Positions 22,323 to 30,157 of a stretch of 41,110 nucleotides of DNA are shown piece after piece. Made by a program: the position numbers and the translations under genes. Position 1 is the stretch's first letter; the number at the start of each line of letters is the position of its first letter. This DNA comes from Streptomyces sp. NBRC 110035. Its GTDB lineage: Bacteria; Actinomycetota; Actinomycetes; Streptomycetales; Streptomycetaceae. The notes under the pieces were generated by a model. It was not told the origin of the DNA. It worked only from the letters and a program-made list of their open reading frames with translations, and searched no databases. The stretch is from contig NZ_BBNN01000035.1 of assembly GCF_000829695.1 (NCBI RefSeq), forward strand, positions 1-41,110. The letters are read 5' to 3'.

Positions 22323-23567
22323 ATGAGCGCGCTGAATCTCGACGACTTCACCGATCTGATCGAGCGTCCGGACGGCGGGGTACGCCGTGACGCGGAGGCT
22401 CGCCGCGAGCGCCAGATCGTGCCGCCCGGGGCGCTGGGCCGTCTCGACGAGCTGGGTGAGTGGCTGGCCGCCGCGCAGTCCGCGGTGCCGGTGCGGCCGG
22501 TCGAACGGCCGCGGGTCGTCCTCTTCGCCGGAGATCACGGGGTCGCCCGGCTGGGGGTCTCGGCGCGGCCCGCGGGCAGCGCCGGGGACCTGGTGCGCGA
22601 GGTGCTGGAGGGCGGCCGCCCGGTGTCCGTGCTGGCCCGGCGGCTCGGGGTGCCGGTGCGGGTGGTCGACATGGCCCTGGACTGCGAACCGGACGCCCTG
22701 CCCGAGGACGTCGTACGGCACCGGGTGCGGCGCGGCAGCGGACGGATCGACGTCGAGGACGCGCTGACGCCGGAGGAGGCCGAGGCGGCGTTCCGGGCCG
22801 GGGTCGCGGTGGCCGACGAGGAGGCCGACTCCGGTACGGATCTGGTGGTGCTCGGCGATGTGAGCGTGGGCGGCACCACGGCGGCGGGTGTGCTGGTGGG
22901 CGCGCTGTGCGGGACGGACGCGTCCGTGGTCACCGGGCGCGGTGGCGTGGCGATCGACGACCTGGCCTGGATGCGCAAGTGCGCGGCGATCCGTGACGCG
23001 CTGCGGCGGGCCCGGCCGGTGCTCGGCGACCAGCTGCGGCTGCTGGCGACGGTGGGCGGGGCCGACCTCACCGCGATGACGGGCTTCCTGCTGCAGGCCG
23101 CGGTACGGAAGATGCCGGTCGTGCTCGACGGGGTCGTGACGGCGTCGTGCGCGCTGGTGGCCCAGCGGATCGCGTTCCGGGCGCCGGACTGGTGGCTGGC
23201 CTCGCACGACAGCGGTGAGCCGGGCCAGGCGAAGGCGCTGGACCGGATGGCGCTGGAGCCTCTCCTCGCCCACGGCGTCACCGTGGGCGAGGCCACGGGC
23301 GGCCTCCTGGCCCTCCCCCTGGTCCAGGCGGCGGCCGCCCTGGCCGCGGAACTCCCGGAGCACCCCGAGGAGTCGAAGGCCTCAGGGACCCCGGACGCCT
23401 CGGCGCCCTCTGACCGTCCGGCCGAAGCGGACCGACCGGCCGAAGCGGACCGGCCCGGGCAGCCGGAGACCTCGGGAACGCCGGAGACCTCACAGCCGTC
23501 GGCGGCCGACGGGCAGCCGACGACCGACGGGCAGCCGGAGCCGGCCCCGACGCCGAAGCCCGAGTAG
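22323..23567 (+). CDS. cobT: Nicotinate-nucleotide--dimethylbenzimidazole phosphoribosyltransferase
   Basis: 414 aa. Makes alpha-ribazole phosphate, the lower-ligand nucleotide of cobalamin. Family marks: PPGALGRLDELG near the N-terminus, FAGDHGVA, GDVSVGGTTAAG, the TGRGGV region, and catalytic Glu323 in GEATGG. The enzyme proper ends near residue 345. It is followed by about 70 residues of Pro/Glu/Ala/Ser/Thr low complexity, including the tandem DRPAEADRPAEADRPGQ, which is not part of the fold. The start is an ATG with leaderless-type promoter. CobU, CobT and CobS together complete nucleotide-loop assembly; the window has no earlier corrin-ring genes. Confidence 0.94.
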   Translation: MSALNLDDFTDLIERPDGGVRRDAEARRERQIVPPGALGRLDELGEWLAAAQSAVPVRPVERPRVVLFAGDHGVARLGVSARPAGSAGDLVREVLEGGRPVSVLARRLGVPVRVVDMALDCEPDALPEDVVRHRVRRGSGRIDVEDALTPEEAEAAFRAGVAVADEEADSGTDLVVLGDVSVGGTTAAGVLVGALCGTDASVVTGRGGVAIDDLAWMRKCAAIRDALRRARPVLGDQLRLLATVGGADLTAMTGFLLQAAVRKMPVVLDGVVTASCALVAQRIAFRAPDWWLASHDSGEPGQAKALDRMALEPLLAHGVTVGEATGGLLALPLVQAAAALAAELPEHPEESKASGTPDASAPSDRPAEADRPAEADRPGQPETSGTPETSQPSAADGQPTTDGQPEPAPTPKPE

Positions 23568-23857
23568 CCCCCCGCACCCGAGCGATCATCCGGAGCAACA
23601 CCCCGCCGCGTCACCCGCGTCCCACGAGGCGGGGCGCGAGCCCGACCCCGCACCGGACGCGGCGAGCCGACCGCCGGGGCGGCGGGAGCCCTTCCGCCGG
23701 GCGCTCGCCGGCCCCGGCAGCAACCCGGCGGCAGCCCCGGCACCGCGGACGCCGCGCCGGTAACGGGGGCGCAGCCGGCTTCGCCCCGGGGGCACGTCCC
23801 GGGCAGCGCGCACCCGCACCGGCCGGAGCGCCGTGCCGGGAGCAAGCCCCCGTCCCG
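23568..23857. other. Convergent gap without a recognisable gene
   Basis: 290 bp of GC-rich sequence between cobT and a minus-strand membrane protein. Frames here read only Pro/Arg/Ala-rich low complexity. No clear long terminator palindrome is seen. Confidence 0.5.
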
Positions 23858-24622
23858 TCAGCCGCGTTCGAGTGGTGGGGGCGGGTCCGGGTCGGGTGTG
23901 CCGCCGATCCAGTCCTGGAGGGCGCGGCGGGGCCCCGACCAGCGGAGGTCGTGGTGGTAGGCGCGGAGGACGGCCCGGGCGCGGGCGCGATGCCTGTGCC
24001 GGTAGAAGCGTCTCGCCCAGGGCGAGCCGGGGCGGGCCAGACGCAGCGCGCCGACCACGGCGACGAGGGGCACGATCACGCCGAACACGGCCATCCGCGT
24101 CTTGCCCTTGCTCAGGGCGATGAGTGAGAAGAGGAAGTTGACCGCGACGTTCAGGGCGACGCCCGCGCGGTTCTGGAGCTCGTCCTCGCTCAGGTCGTCG
24201 ACGCCGAACGGCGAGAACCCGGACAGCACCAGCCCGACCATCGCGGCGGTGAGGACGACCACCTCCACGCTCTGCCGGCCCGCCTCGGTCCAGTAGACGT
24301 CGTCGAGGTGCAGGATCATCGCGAACTCGTCCAGGACGAGACCGGCGCCGACGCCGAAGACGACCGCGCTGAGCGCGGACCCGAAGCCGTGCCGGCCGCC
24401 CGCCACCGCGCCGAAGCCGCCGGCGACGGTGAGGATCACGCCGGGCACGACGTGGTGGATGTGCAGGCCACCCGCCTTCACGTTGCCGAAGGGGCCCTTG
24501 CCGGCCCGGATCCGCCGGGTGACGGCCCGGGTGATCACGAAGGTGAGGACGAAGGCGGTGAGGGCGAGGAGCAGCGGCAGCTTCCCCGGCTCGATGATGT
24601 TCCGCTCCAACCAATGTCCCAT
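23858..24622 (-). CDS. Conserved integral membrane protein with HIHH motif
   Basis: 254 aa with about six predicted membrane helices; family not identified. Notable polar residues lie within or near helices: GLHIHHVVPG (His54, His56, His57) and LDEFAMILHLDDVYW (Asp98, Glu99, His105, Asp107, Asp108), which could bind a metal or form a catalytic site. The C-terminus is basic then Pro/Asp-rich (PDPDPPPPLERG) and cytosolic. It is divergent from cobS with both genes apparently leaderless: TAAAGT lies 6 nt before this ATG. Being among B12 genes might hint at cobalt or precursor transport, but nothing in the sequence proves it. Confidence 0.8.
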   Translation of the reverse strand: MGHWLERNIIEPGKLPLLLALTAFVLTFVITRAVTRRIRAGKGPFGNVKAGGLHIHHVVPGVILTVAGGFGAVAGGRHGFGSALSAVVFGVGAGLVLDEFAMILHLDDVYWTEAGRQSVEVVVLTAAMVGLVLSGFSPFGVDDLSEDELQNRAGVALNVAVNFLFSLIALSKGKTRMAVFGVIVPLVAVVGALRLARPGSPWARRFYRHRHRARARAVLRAYHHDLRWSGPRRALQDWIGGTPDPDPPPPLERG

Positions 24623-24628
24623 AAGCGC

Positions 24629-24676
24629 ACTTTATCCACGGCTGCCCGGGGCGCCCTGTCGGCCACCGGGTACCCT
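24629..24676. promoter_or_regulatory. Back-to-back leaderless promoters
   Basis: Minus strand: TAAAGT (24634-24629), 6 nt, ATG 24622. Plus strand: TACCCT (24671-24676), 6 nt, GTG 24683. Only 60 nt separate the two start codons. Confidence 0.5.
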
Positions 24677-24682
24677 GCGCCG

Positions 24683-25474
24683 GTGTCCGCACCTTTCCCG
24701 GCCTCGCTGTCCGACGGTCTCCGCTTCGCCTTCGGCACCCTGACCGTGCTCCCGGTCCGGGTGACCCGATGGGACCGCCCGGCCGCGCGCGGCGGCATGC
24801 TGTGCGCCCCGCTCGCCGGACTGGTGGTGGGCCCCGCGGCGGCCGCCGCGGGACTCCTGCTGCTGCTTCTCGGCGCGGGCGCGCCCCTCGCCGCCGTCGC
24901 CACCGTCGCCGTACCCGCCGTGCTCACGCGAGGGCTGCATCTCGACGGGCTGGCCGACGTCGCGGACGGGCTCGGCAGCGGCAAGCCGGCCGAGGACGCG
25001 CTGCGGATCATGAAGCAGTCGGACATCGGCCCGTTCGGCGTACTCACCCTCGTCCTCGTGCTGCTGGCCCAGGTGGCCGCACTGACCCGGGCGTACGACG
25101 GCTCCTGGACCCGGGGTGCGCTCGCCGCCGTGGTCGCGGCGGTCACGGCCCGACTCGCCCTCACCCTCGCCGCCCGGACCGGGGTGCCGCCCGCCCGTCC
25201 GGAAGGGCTGGGCGCCGCGGTCGCCGGGGTGGTGCCGCGGCCGGGGGCGGCGGCCGTCGCGCTCGCGGTGGCCGGCGCGGCGGCGGCCGGGGGCGCCCTC
25301 CTCGGCGCGGACGGCGCCGTCCGCGGCGTCCTCGCAGTACTCCTGGCGGCCGCGGCCGCGGAACTCCTCCTGCGGCACTGCGTACGCCGCTTCGGCGGGG
25401 TAACCGGCGATGTGTTCGGTGCGCTGACGGAGACCGCGGCGACGACCGCCCTCGTCGTCGCGGCGCTGGCCTGA
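24683..25474 (+). CDS. cobS: Adenosylcobinamide-GDP ribazoletransferase
   Basis: 263 aa, integral membrane cobalamin synthase joining adenosylcobinamide-GDP with alpha-ribazole (phosphate). Signature HLDGLADVADG (86-96) carries the acidic metal ligands, and KQSDIGPFG (111-119) follows. The rest is hydrophobic Ala/Leu/Val helices, about six in all. It is typical in length. GTG 24683 sits 6 nt after TACCCT with no ribosome-binding site. It acts after CobU and with the product of CobT. Confidence 0.94.
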   Translation: MSAPFPASLSDGLRFAFGTLTVLPVRVTRWDRPAARGGMLCAPLAGLVVGPAAAAAGLLLLLLGAGAPLAAVATVAVPAVLTRGLHLDGLADVADGLGSGKPAEDALRIMKQSDIGPFGVLTLVLVLLAQVAALTRAYDGSWTRGALAAVVAAVTARLALTLAARTGVPPARPEGLGAAVAGVVPRPGAAAVALAVAGAAAAGGALLGADGAVRGVLAVLLAAAAAELLLRHCVRRFGGVTGDVFGALTETAATTALVVAALA

Positions 25475-25482
25475 GCGGCCCC

Positions 25483-25498
25483 CGCCGGACACCCGGCG
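25483..25498. terminator. Short hairpin between cobS and the GH114 gene
   Basis: CGCCGG-ACAC-CCGGCG in a 39-nt convergent gap; weak. Confidence 0.35.
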
Positions 25499-25513
25499 CG
25501 CCCGGCACCGGCC

Positions 25514-26356
25514 TCAGCAGGCCTGCCTCCAGACCCCCAGTTCGTACTTCTTCAGCAGGGAACTCAGCTTCAGCCGCCGGGAGTCGGCGCAGAAGCGGTC
25601 GGTGGGCAGTTCGTACTCGGCGTGGAAGACGGCCTTGCCGGCCTCGACGAACGGGGTGAGCCGCGCGCACTCGCCGTACTGGGCGCACTGCTCGTTGACC
25701 GCGAAGTCGTAGTCGCCGACCAGCTGCGGGATCTGGTCCAGGTCGTTCTTCAGGCCGACGGCCAGGCCGCGTTCGTGGGCGAGCCGGGCGATCAGGCGGT
25801 TGTAGCGGAGCTGGTGGGCTGCGGTGAGCGGGAACCCGGTGCGGTTGCGGTAACCGTCCATGTTGTCCGGCTCCACCGCGTCGAAGCCCTTGTCGCGGCA
25901 CATGTCGAACCGCTCGGCCATGATCGGTTCCAGGACGTCGGTACGCCGGATGTCGAGCCAGCGCTCGCCCTCCCAGCCGTTGCCGCGGCCGATCACCTCG
26001 TCGGGGAAGTCCCCGGCGTCGGGGCGGAAGTCCTCCCAGGCCCCCGTGGACAGGTAGCAGATGACCTTCCGGCCGTCGCGGTGCAGCCGCGCGACCGTGT
26101 CCCCGGAGTGGTCGAACCCGTCGATGTCGTAGACCGGCACGTCGACCGAGGTGTCGAGGCGCCCGCTGAGCTGCCACTGCCAGTCGGTACCGGGACGCGG
26201 CTGCCAGCGCGGACCGGGGTCCCCGGTCCGCCCGGAGCCCCCGCCGGAGCCGGCGGGGGCTCCGGAGCCGGTGCAGCCCGCGAGCAGCAGCGCGCACAGA
26301 GCGAGAGCGAGGGTGAGAGCGAAGGGCGTGCCGAGCGGTCCTGCGTGTCGTCTCAT
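25514..26356 (-). CDS. Endo-alpha-1,4-polygalactosaminidase-like lipoprotein (GH114)
   Basis: 280 aa. Signal peptide with lipobox LLLAGC (Cys28), then a Gly/Ser-rich linker, then a GH114-type TIM-barrel: QWQLSGRLDTSVDVPVYDIDGFD, VICYLSTGAWEDFRPD, GFDAVEPDNMDGYRN (with the likely catalytic acidic residues), GLAVGLKNDLDQI and VNEQCAQYGEC. It would be tethered outside the membrane and cut galactosaminoglycan-type polysaccharide; substrate is by family only. It is divergent from pepA. No good Shine-Dalgarno is visible before ATG 26356. Confidence 0.85.
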   Translation of the reverse strand: MRRHAGPLGTPFALTLALALCALLLAGCTGSGAPAGSGGGSGRTGDPGPRWQPRPGTDWQWQLSGRLDTSVDVPVYDIDGFDHSGDTVARLHRDGRKVICYLSTGAWEDFRPDAGDFPDEVIGRGNGWEGERWLDIRRTDVLEPIMAERFDMCRDKGFDAVEPDNMDGYRNRTGFPLTAAHQLRYNRLIARLAHERGLAVGLKNDLDQIPQLVGDYDFAVNEQCAQYGECARLTPFVEAGKAVFHAEYELPTDRFCADSRRLKLSSLLKKYELGVWRQAC

Positions 26357-26650
26357 GGGTCTCGTCTCAGAGGTCGTGTCACGGGGCTGCGTCTCGGGGT
26401 GTTCCGCCGTCGCCGCCGTCCGGCGGTCCGCGGCCGGGTCCCGGAGACGGCCGGCACATCACCGATCGATAAAGACCCGCGTGAGGGAGTGGACACGCAG
26501 ACGCGCGTAGTCTCGTCCGGAGTGTCGCCGTACCGGGGAAGGCCCCGCCGAGACCGTACCGTCAGGTCGCCGTTAGGGTCGGCGCCGGGTTCGGTCGACC
26601 CACACCTTTCGGCCACAGCAACTTCACATCGGAAGCGAGAAATCACCACC

Positions 26651-28198
26651 GTGACTGCTCTCACTCTCAGCACCGCCGCGTTGCCCGGCCTGCGGGCCGA
26701 CGCGATCGTGATCGGTGTCGCCAAGGGCACTGCGTCCGCGGCCGGTGGCCCGGTCGTCGTACCGGGCGCCGAAGCCGTGGACAAGGCCTACGACGGCAGG
26801 CTCGCCGGCGTCCTGGAGACCCTCGGCGCGTCCGGCGCCGAGGGTGAGGTGACGAAGCTCCCCGCGCCGACCGGCTTCAAGACGCCGCTCGTGGTCGCGG
26901 TGGGCCTGGGCACCCGGCCCGAGAAGGACGCCGCCCCCGACACCGAGGCACTGCGCCGGGCGGCCGGCGTGGCCGCCCGCGCCCTGTCCGGCTCCAAGAA
27001 GGCCGTCTTCGCCCTCCCGATGACGGACGCCGCCGACGCCGGCGCGGTCGCCGAGGGCGCGCTGCTCGGCGCGTACTCCTTCGACGCCTACAAGAACACC
27101 GCCGACAACGGCGGCAAGGGCAGGAAGAAGGCCCGCAAGGCGCCGCTCGCCGAGGTCGTGCTGGCCGGCGTGCCGTCCCGCGACAAGGCCTTCAAGGCGG
27201 CCGTCGCACGTGCCACCACGGTGGCCGAGGAACTCAACCGGGCCCGTGACCTGGTCAACACCCCGCCCAACGACCTCGACCCCGAGGCCTTCGCCGCCGT
27301 CGCCCAGGCCGCGGCCAAGGAGCACGGCATCAAGGTGCAGGTGCTCGACGAGAAGGCGCTGGCCAAGGGCGGCCACGGCGGCATCCTCGGGGTGGGCGCC
27401 GGCTCGGCGTCGGGTCCGCGGCTGGTGAAGCTGTCGTACACCTCCGCGAAGGCGAAGAAGCACCTCGCCTTCGTCGGCAAGGGCATCACGTACGACTCGG
27501 GCGGCATCTCGCTGAAGCCGGCCGGGCACAACGAGACGATGAAGTGCGACATGAGCGGTGCCGCCGCCGTGTTCGCGGCGGTCGTCGCCGCCGCCCGCCT
27601 CGGCCTCGCGGTCAACGTCACCGGCTGGCTGGCGCTGGCCGAGAACATGCCGTCGGGTTCCGCCACCCGCCCGGGTGACGTGCTGCGCATGTACAGCGGC
27701 AAGACGGTCGAGGTGCTCAACACCGACGCCGAGGGCCGTCTGGTCCTCGCGGACGCGCTGTGGGCCGCCTCGGAGGACGAGCCGGACGCGATCGTGGACG
27801 TGGCGACGCTGACCGGTGCGATGGTCCTGGCACTGGGCAACCGCACCTTCGGCATCATGGCGAACGACGACACCTTCCGCGCCGCGGTGCTGGAGGCCGC
27901 CGAGGAGGTCGGCGAGCCCGCCTGGCCGATGCCGCTGCCGGAGCACCTGCGCAAGGGGATGGATTCGGCCACCGCCGACATCGCGAACATGGGCGAGCGG
28001 ATGGGCGGCGGGCTCGTCGCCGGTCTCTTCCTGCGCGAGTTCGTCGGCGAGGGCATCACCTGGGCCCACCTCGACATCGCGGGGCCGGCCTTCAACGAGG
28101 GCGGCCCCTTCGGGTACACGCCCAAGGGCGGTACGGGCTCGGCGGTACGGACGCTGGTCCGCCTCGCGGAGCAGACGGCGGCCGGCGAACTGGGCTGA
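26651..28198 (+). CDS. pepA: Leucyl aminopeptidase (M17)
   Basis: 515 aa, a cytosolic hexameric two-metal aminopeptidase. Metal and active-site residues line up with the family: Lys277 and Asp282 in GKGITYDSGG, Asp300 in MKCDMSGAA, Asp359 and Glu361 in NTDAEGRL, the last being the family signature. The N-terminal domain (1-180) is the regulatory lobe, and the C-terminal half is catalytic. GTG 26651 is chosen by family length; purines (gaagcgaga) lie about 12 nt upstream. The 294-nt gap before it contains a possible -10 TAGGGT (26574-26579) and no gene. In mycobacteria pepB lies likewise between cobS and the E2 gene. Confidence 0.94.
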   Translation: MTALTLSTAALPGLRADAIVIGVAKGTASAAGGPVVVPGAEAVDKAYDGRLAGVLETLGASGAEGEVTKLPAPTGFKTPLVVAVGLGTRPEKDAAPDTEALRRAAGVAARALSGSKKAVFALPMTDAADAGAVAEGALLGAYSFDAYKNTADNGGKGRKKARKAPLAEVVLAGVPSRDKAFKAAVARATTVAEELNRARDLVNTPPNDLDPEAFAAVAQAAAKEHGIKVQVLDEKALAKGGHGGILGVGAGSASGPRLVKLSYTSAKAKKHLAFVGKGITYDSGGISLKPAGHNETMKCDMSGAAAVFAAVVAAARLGLAVNVTGWLALAENMPSGSATRPGDVLRMYSGKTVEVLNTDAEGRLVLADALWAASEDEPDAIVDVATLTGAMVLALGNRTFGIMANDDTFRAAVLEAAEEVGEPAWPMPLPEHLRKGMDSATADIANMGERMGGGLVAGLFLREFVGEGITWAHLDIAGPAFNEGGPFGYTPKGGTGSAVRTLVRLAEQTAAGELG

Positions 28199-28263
28199 GC
28201 CGGCGCTCCGTCGCCGGTCCGGTCGCCGGCGGGCCCCGTGCCCGCGCGGACGCTCTGGGCGGA

Positions 28264-28395
28264 CCGGCCGGCATCGGCCGGCCCCGAGGACACGACGGGG
28301 ACGTCCGTCCCGGCGGCACGCCGCCCGGGCGGCGTTCCGGTGGGACGAGCGCGCCCCTCGTGGCCCGTCACGGAACGCGCAGGCAGCGTCCCGAG
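28264..28395. repeat. Dispersed hairpin repeat, copy B
   Basis: Second copy of the element at 4548-4679. Its internal hairpin (about 28306-28347, CGTCCCGG... to ...CCGGTGGGACG) is more symmetric than in copy A, with centre CGCCCGGGCG. Located downstream of pepA. Confidence 0.75.
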
Positions 28396-28436
28396 CGGGA
28401 CGGGGCCCCGCCGTCACGCGCGGGTCCCCCGGACCG

Positions 28437-28472
28437 GCGCCCGGGCCGGCCCCTCCAGGCCGGCCCGGGCGC
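28437..28472. terminator. Strong hairpin upstream of lpdA
   Basis: GCGCCCGGGCCGGCC, 6-nt loop, GGCCGGCCCGGGCGC; 15-bp perfect arms. Probably ends pepA transcripts that read through the repeat. A smaller CGTCCCG-AG-CGGGACG hairpin (28387-28402) precedes it. Confidence 0.6.
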
Positions 28473-28527
28473 TTCGGGGCGTGTCGTGCCGGGCCTCGCA
28501 CGTGCTCACCACACCTGCGGCGGGCGG

Positions 28528-28539
28528 ACGTTCGAACGT
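28528..28539. promoter_or_regulatory. Palindrome in the lpdA upstream region
   Basis: ACGTTCGAACGT, perfect 12-bp palindrome about 170 nt before the lpdA start, between the terminator hairpin and the AT-richer GAGGATAGGG (28590-28599), a weak -10 candidate. Confidence 0.3.
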
Positions 28540-28708
28540 GGGACGTCTCACACCGCCGCCCCGCGTCTCGTTCCGCGTCGACAAGTGCGAGGATAGGGCT
28601 CGGCAGGACAGGGCCCCACCGAAGGGCCGAAGGCAAAAGAGCGGCCGGACACCAGCCGCCGACCGGTCACTGGAGACCGGCGTGGCGCACATGCATGGAG
28701 GACGTGAC

Positions 28709-30097
28709 GTGGCGAACGACGCCAGCACTGTTTTCGACCTAGTGATCCTCGGCGGTGGCAGCGGTGGTTATGCCGCGGCCCTGCGCGGGGCGCAGCTGGG
28801 CCTGGACGTCGCCCTGATCGAGAAGGACAAGGTCGGCGGTACCTGCCTGCACAACGGGTGCATTCCCACCAAGGCCCTGCTGCACGCGGGCGAGATCGCC
28901 GACCAGGCCCGCGGGAGCGAGCAGTTCGGTGTGAAGGCCACCTTCGAGGGCATCGACATGGCGGCCGTCAACAAGTACAAGGACGACGTGATCTCGGGCC
29001 TGTACAAGGGCCTGCAGGGTCTCATCGCCTCCCGCAAGGTGACCTACATCGAGGGTGAGGGCCGGCTCTCCTCGCCGACCTCCGTCGACGTGAACGGTCA
29101 GCGGGTCCAGGGCCGCCACGTCCTGCTGGCGACCGGCTCCGTGCCGAAGTCGCTGCCGGGCCTGGAGATCGACGGCAACCGGATCATCTCCTCCGACCAC
29201 GCCCTCGTCCTGGACCGTGTGCCGAAGTCCGCGATCGTGCTGGGCGGCGGCGTCATCGGCGTCGAGTTCGCCTCCGCGTGGAAGTCCTTCGGCACCGACG
29301 TGACCATCGTCGAGGGCCTCAAGCACCTCGTCCCGGTCGAGGACGAGAACAGCTCGAAGCTGCTGGAGCGGGCGTTCCGCAAGCGGGGCATCAAGTTCAA
29401 CCTGGGCACCTTCTTCGAGAAGGCCGAGTACACCCAGGACGGCGTGAAGGTCACCCTCGCCGACGGCAAGGAGTTCGAGGCCGAGGTCCTGCTCGTCGCC
29501 ATCGGCCGCGGCCCGGTCTCGCAGGGCCTCGGCTACGAGGAGGCCGGGGTCGCCATGGACCGCGGTTACGTCCTGGTCGACGAGTACATGCGGACCAACG
29601 TCCCGACCGTTTCCGCGGTCGGTGACCTCGTCCCGACGCTCCAGCTCGCGCACGTCGGCTTCGCCGAGGGCATGCTGGTGGCGGAGCGGCTGGCCGGTCT
29701 GAAGACCGTCCCGGTCGACTACGACGGCGTGCCCCGGGTGACGTACTGCCACCCCGAGGTCGCCTCCGTCGGCATCACCGAGGCCAAGGCCAAGGAGATC
29801 TACGGTGCGGACAAGGTCGTCGCCCTGAAGTACAACCTGGCGGGCAACGGCAAGAGCAAGATCCTCAAGACCACGGGCGAGATCAAGCTCGTCCAGGTCA
29901 AGGACGGTGCGGTGGTCGGCGTCCACATGGTGGGCGACCGTATGGGCGAGCAGGTCGGCGAAGCGCAGCTGATCTACAACTGGGAGGCGCTGCCTGCCGA
30001 GGTCGCCCAGCTGGTCCACGCCCACCCGACGCAGAACGAGGCGCTCGGCGAGGCTCACCTTGCCCTCGCGGGCAAGCCCCTCCACTCCCACGACTGA
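28709..30097 (+). CDS. lpdA: Dihydrolipoyl dehydrogenase (E3)
   Basis: 462 aa flavoprotein that reoxidises lipoyl groups of 2-oxoacid dehydrogenase complexes. FAD-binding GGGSGGYAAA near the start, redox disulfide Cys46/Cys51 in GGTCLHNGCIPTK, NAD-binding GGGVIGVEFASAW, second FAD motif in VSAVGDL, and the active-site HAHPTQNEALGE from the partner subunit interface. GTG 28709 has ggagg 7 nt upstream. sucB follows by 60 nt, so the two are likely cotranscribed. The 510-nt gap upstream holds repeat copy B, a terminator hairpin and the promoter. Confidence 0.96.
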   Translation: MANDASTVFDLVILGGGSGGYAAALRGAQLGLDVALIEKDKVGGTCLHNGCIPTKALLHAGEIADQARGSEQFGVKATFEGIDMAAVNKYKDDVISGLYKGLQGLIASRKVTYIEGEGRLSSPTSVDVNGQRVQGRHVLLATGSVPKSLPGLEIDGNRIISSDHALVLDRVPKSAIVLGGGVIGVEFASAWKSFGTDVTIVEGLKHLVPVEDENSSKLLERAFRKRGIKFNLGTFFEKAEYTQDGVKVTLADGKEFEAEVLLVAIGRGPVSQGLGYEEAGVAMDRGYVLVDEYMRTNVPTVSAVGDLVPTLQLAHVGFAEGMLVAERLAGLKTVPVDYDGVPRVTYCHPEVASVGITEAKAKEIYGADKVVALKYNLAGNGKSKILKTTGEIKLVQVKDGAVVGVHMVGDRMGEQVGEAQLIYNWEALPAEVAQLVHAHPTQNEALGEAHLALAGKPLHSHD

Positions 30098-30157
30098 CGT
30101 CTTCGGTCACGGGCGCGACGACACAGACTTCCGCACTTCTAAGGAGCAACCGAAACC

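Noticed and set aside
23215..23763. Frameshifted continuation of CobT beyond its stop
   Set aside because: The alternate frame is only Arg/Pro-rich low complexity; no conserved domain resumes after 23567.
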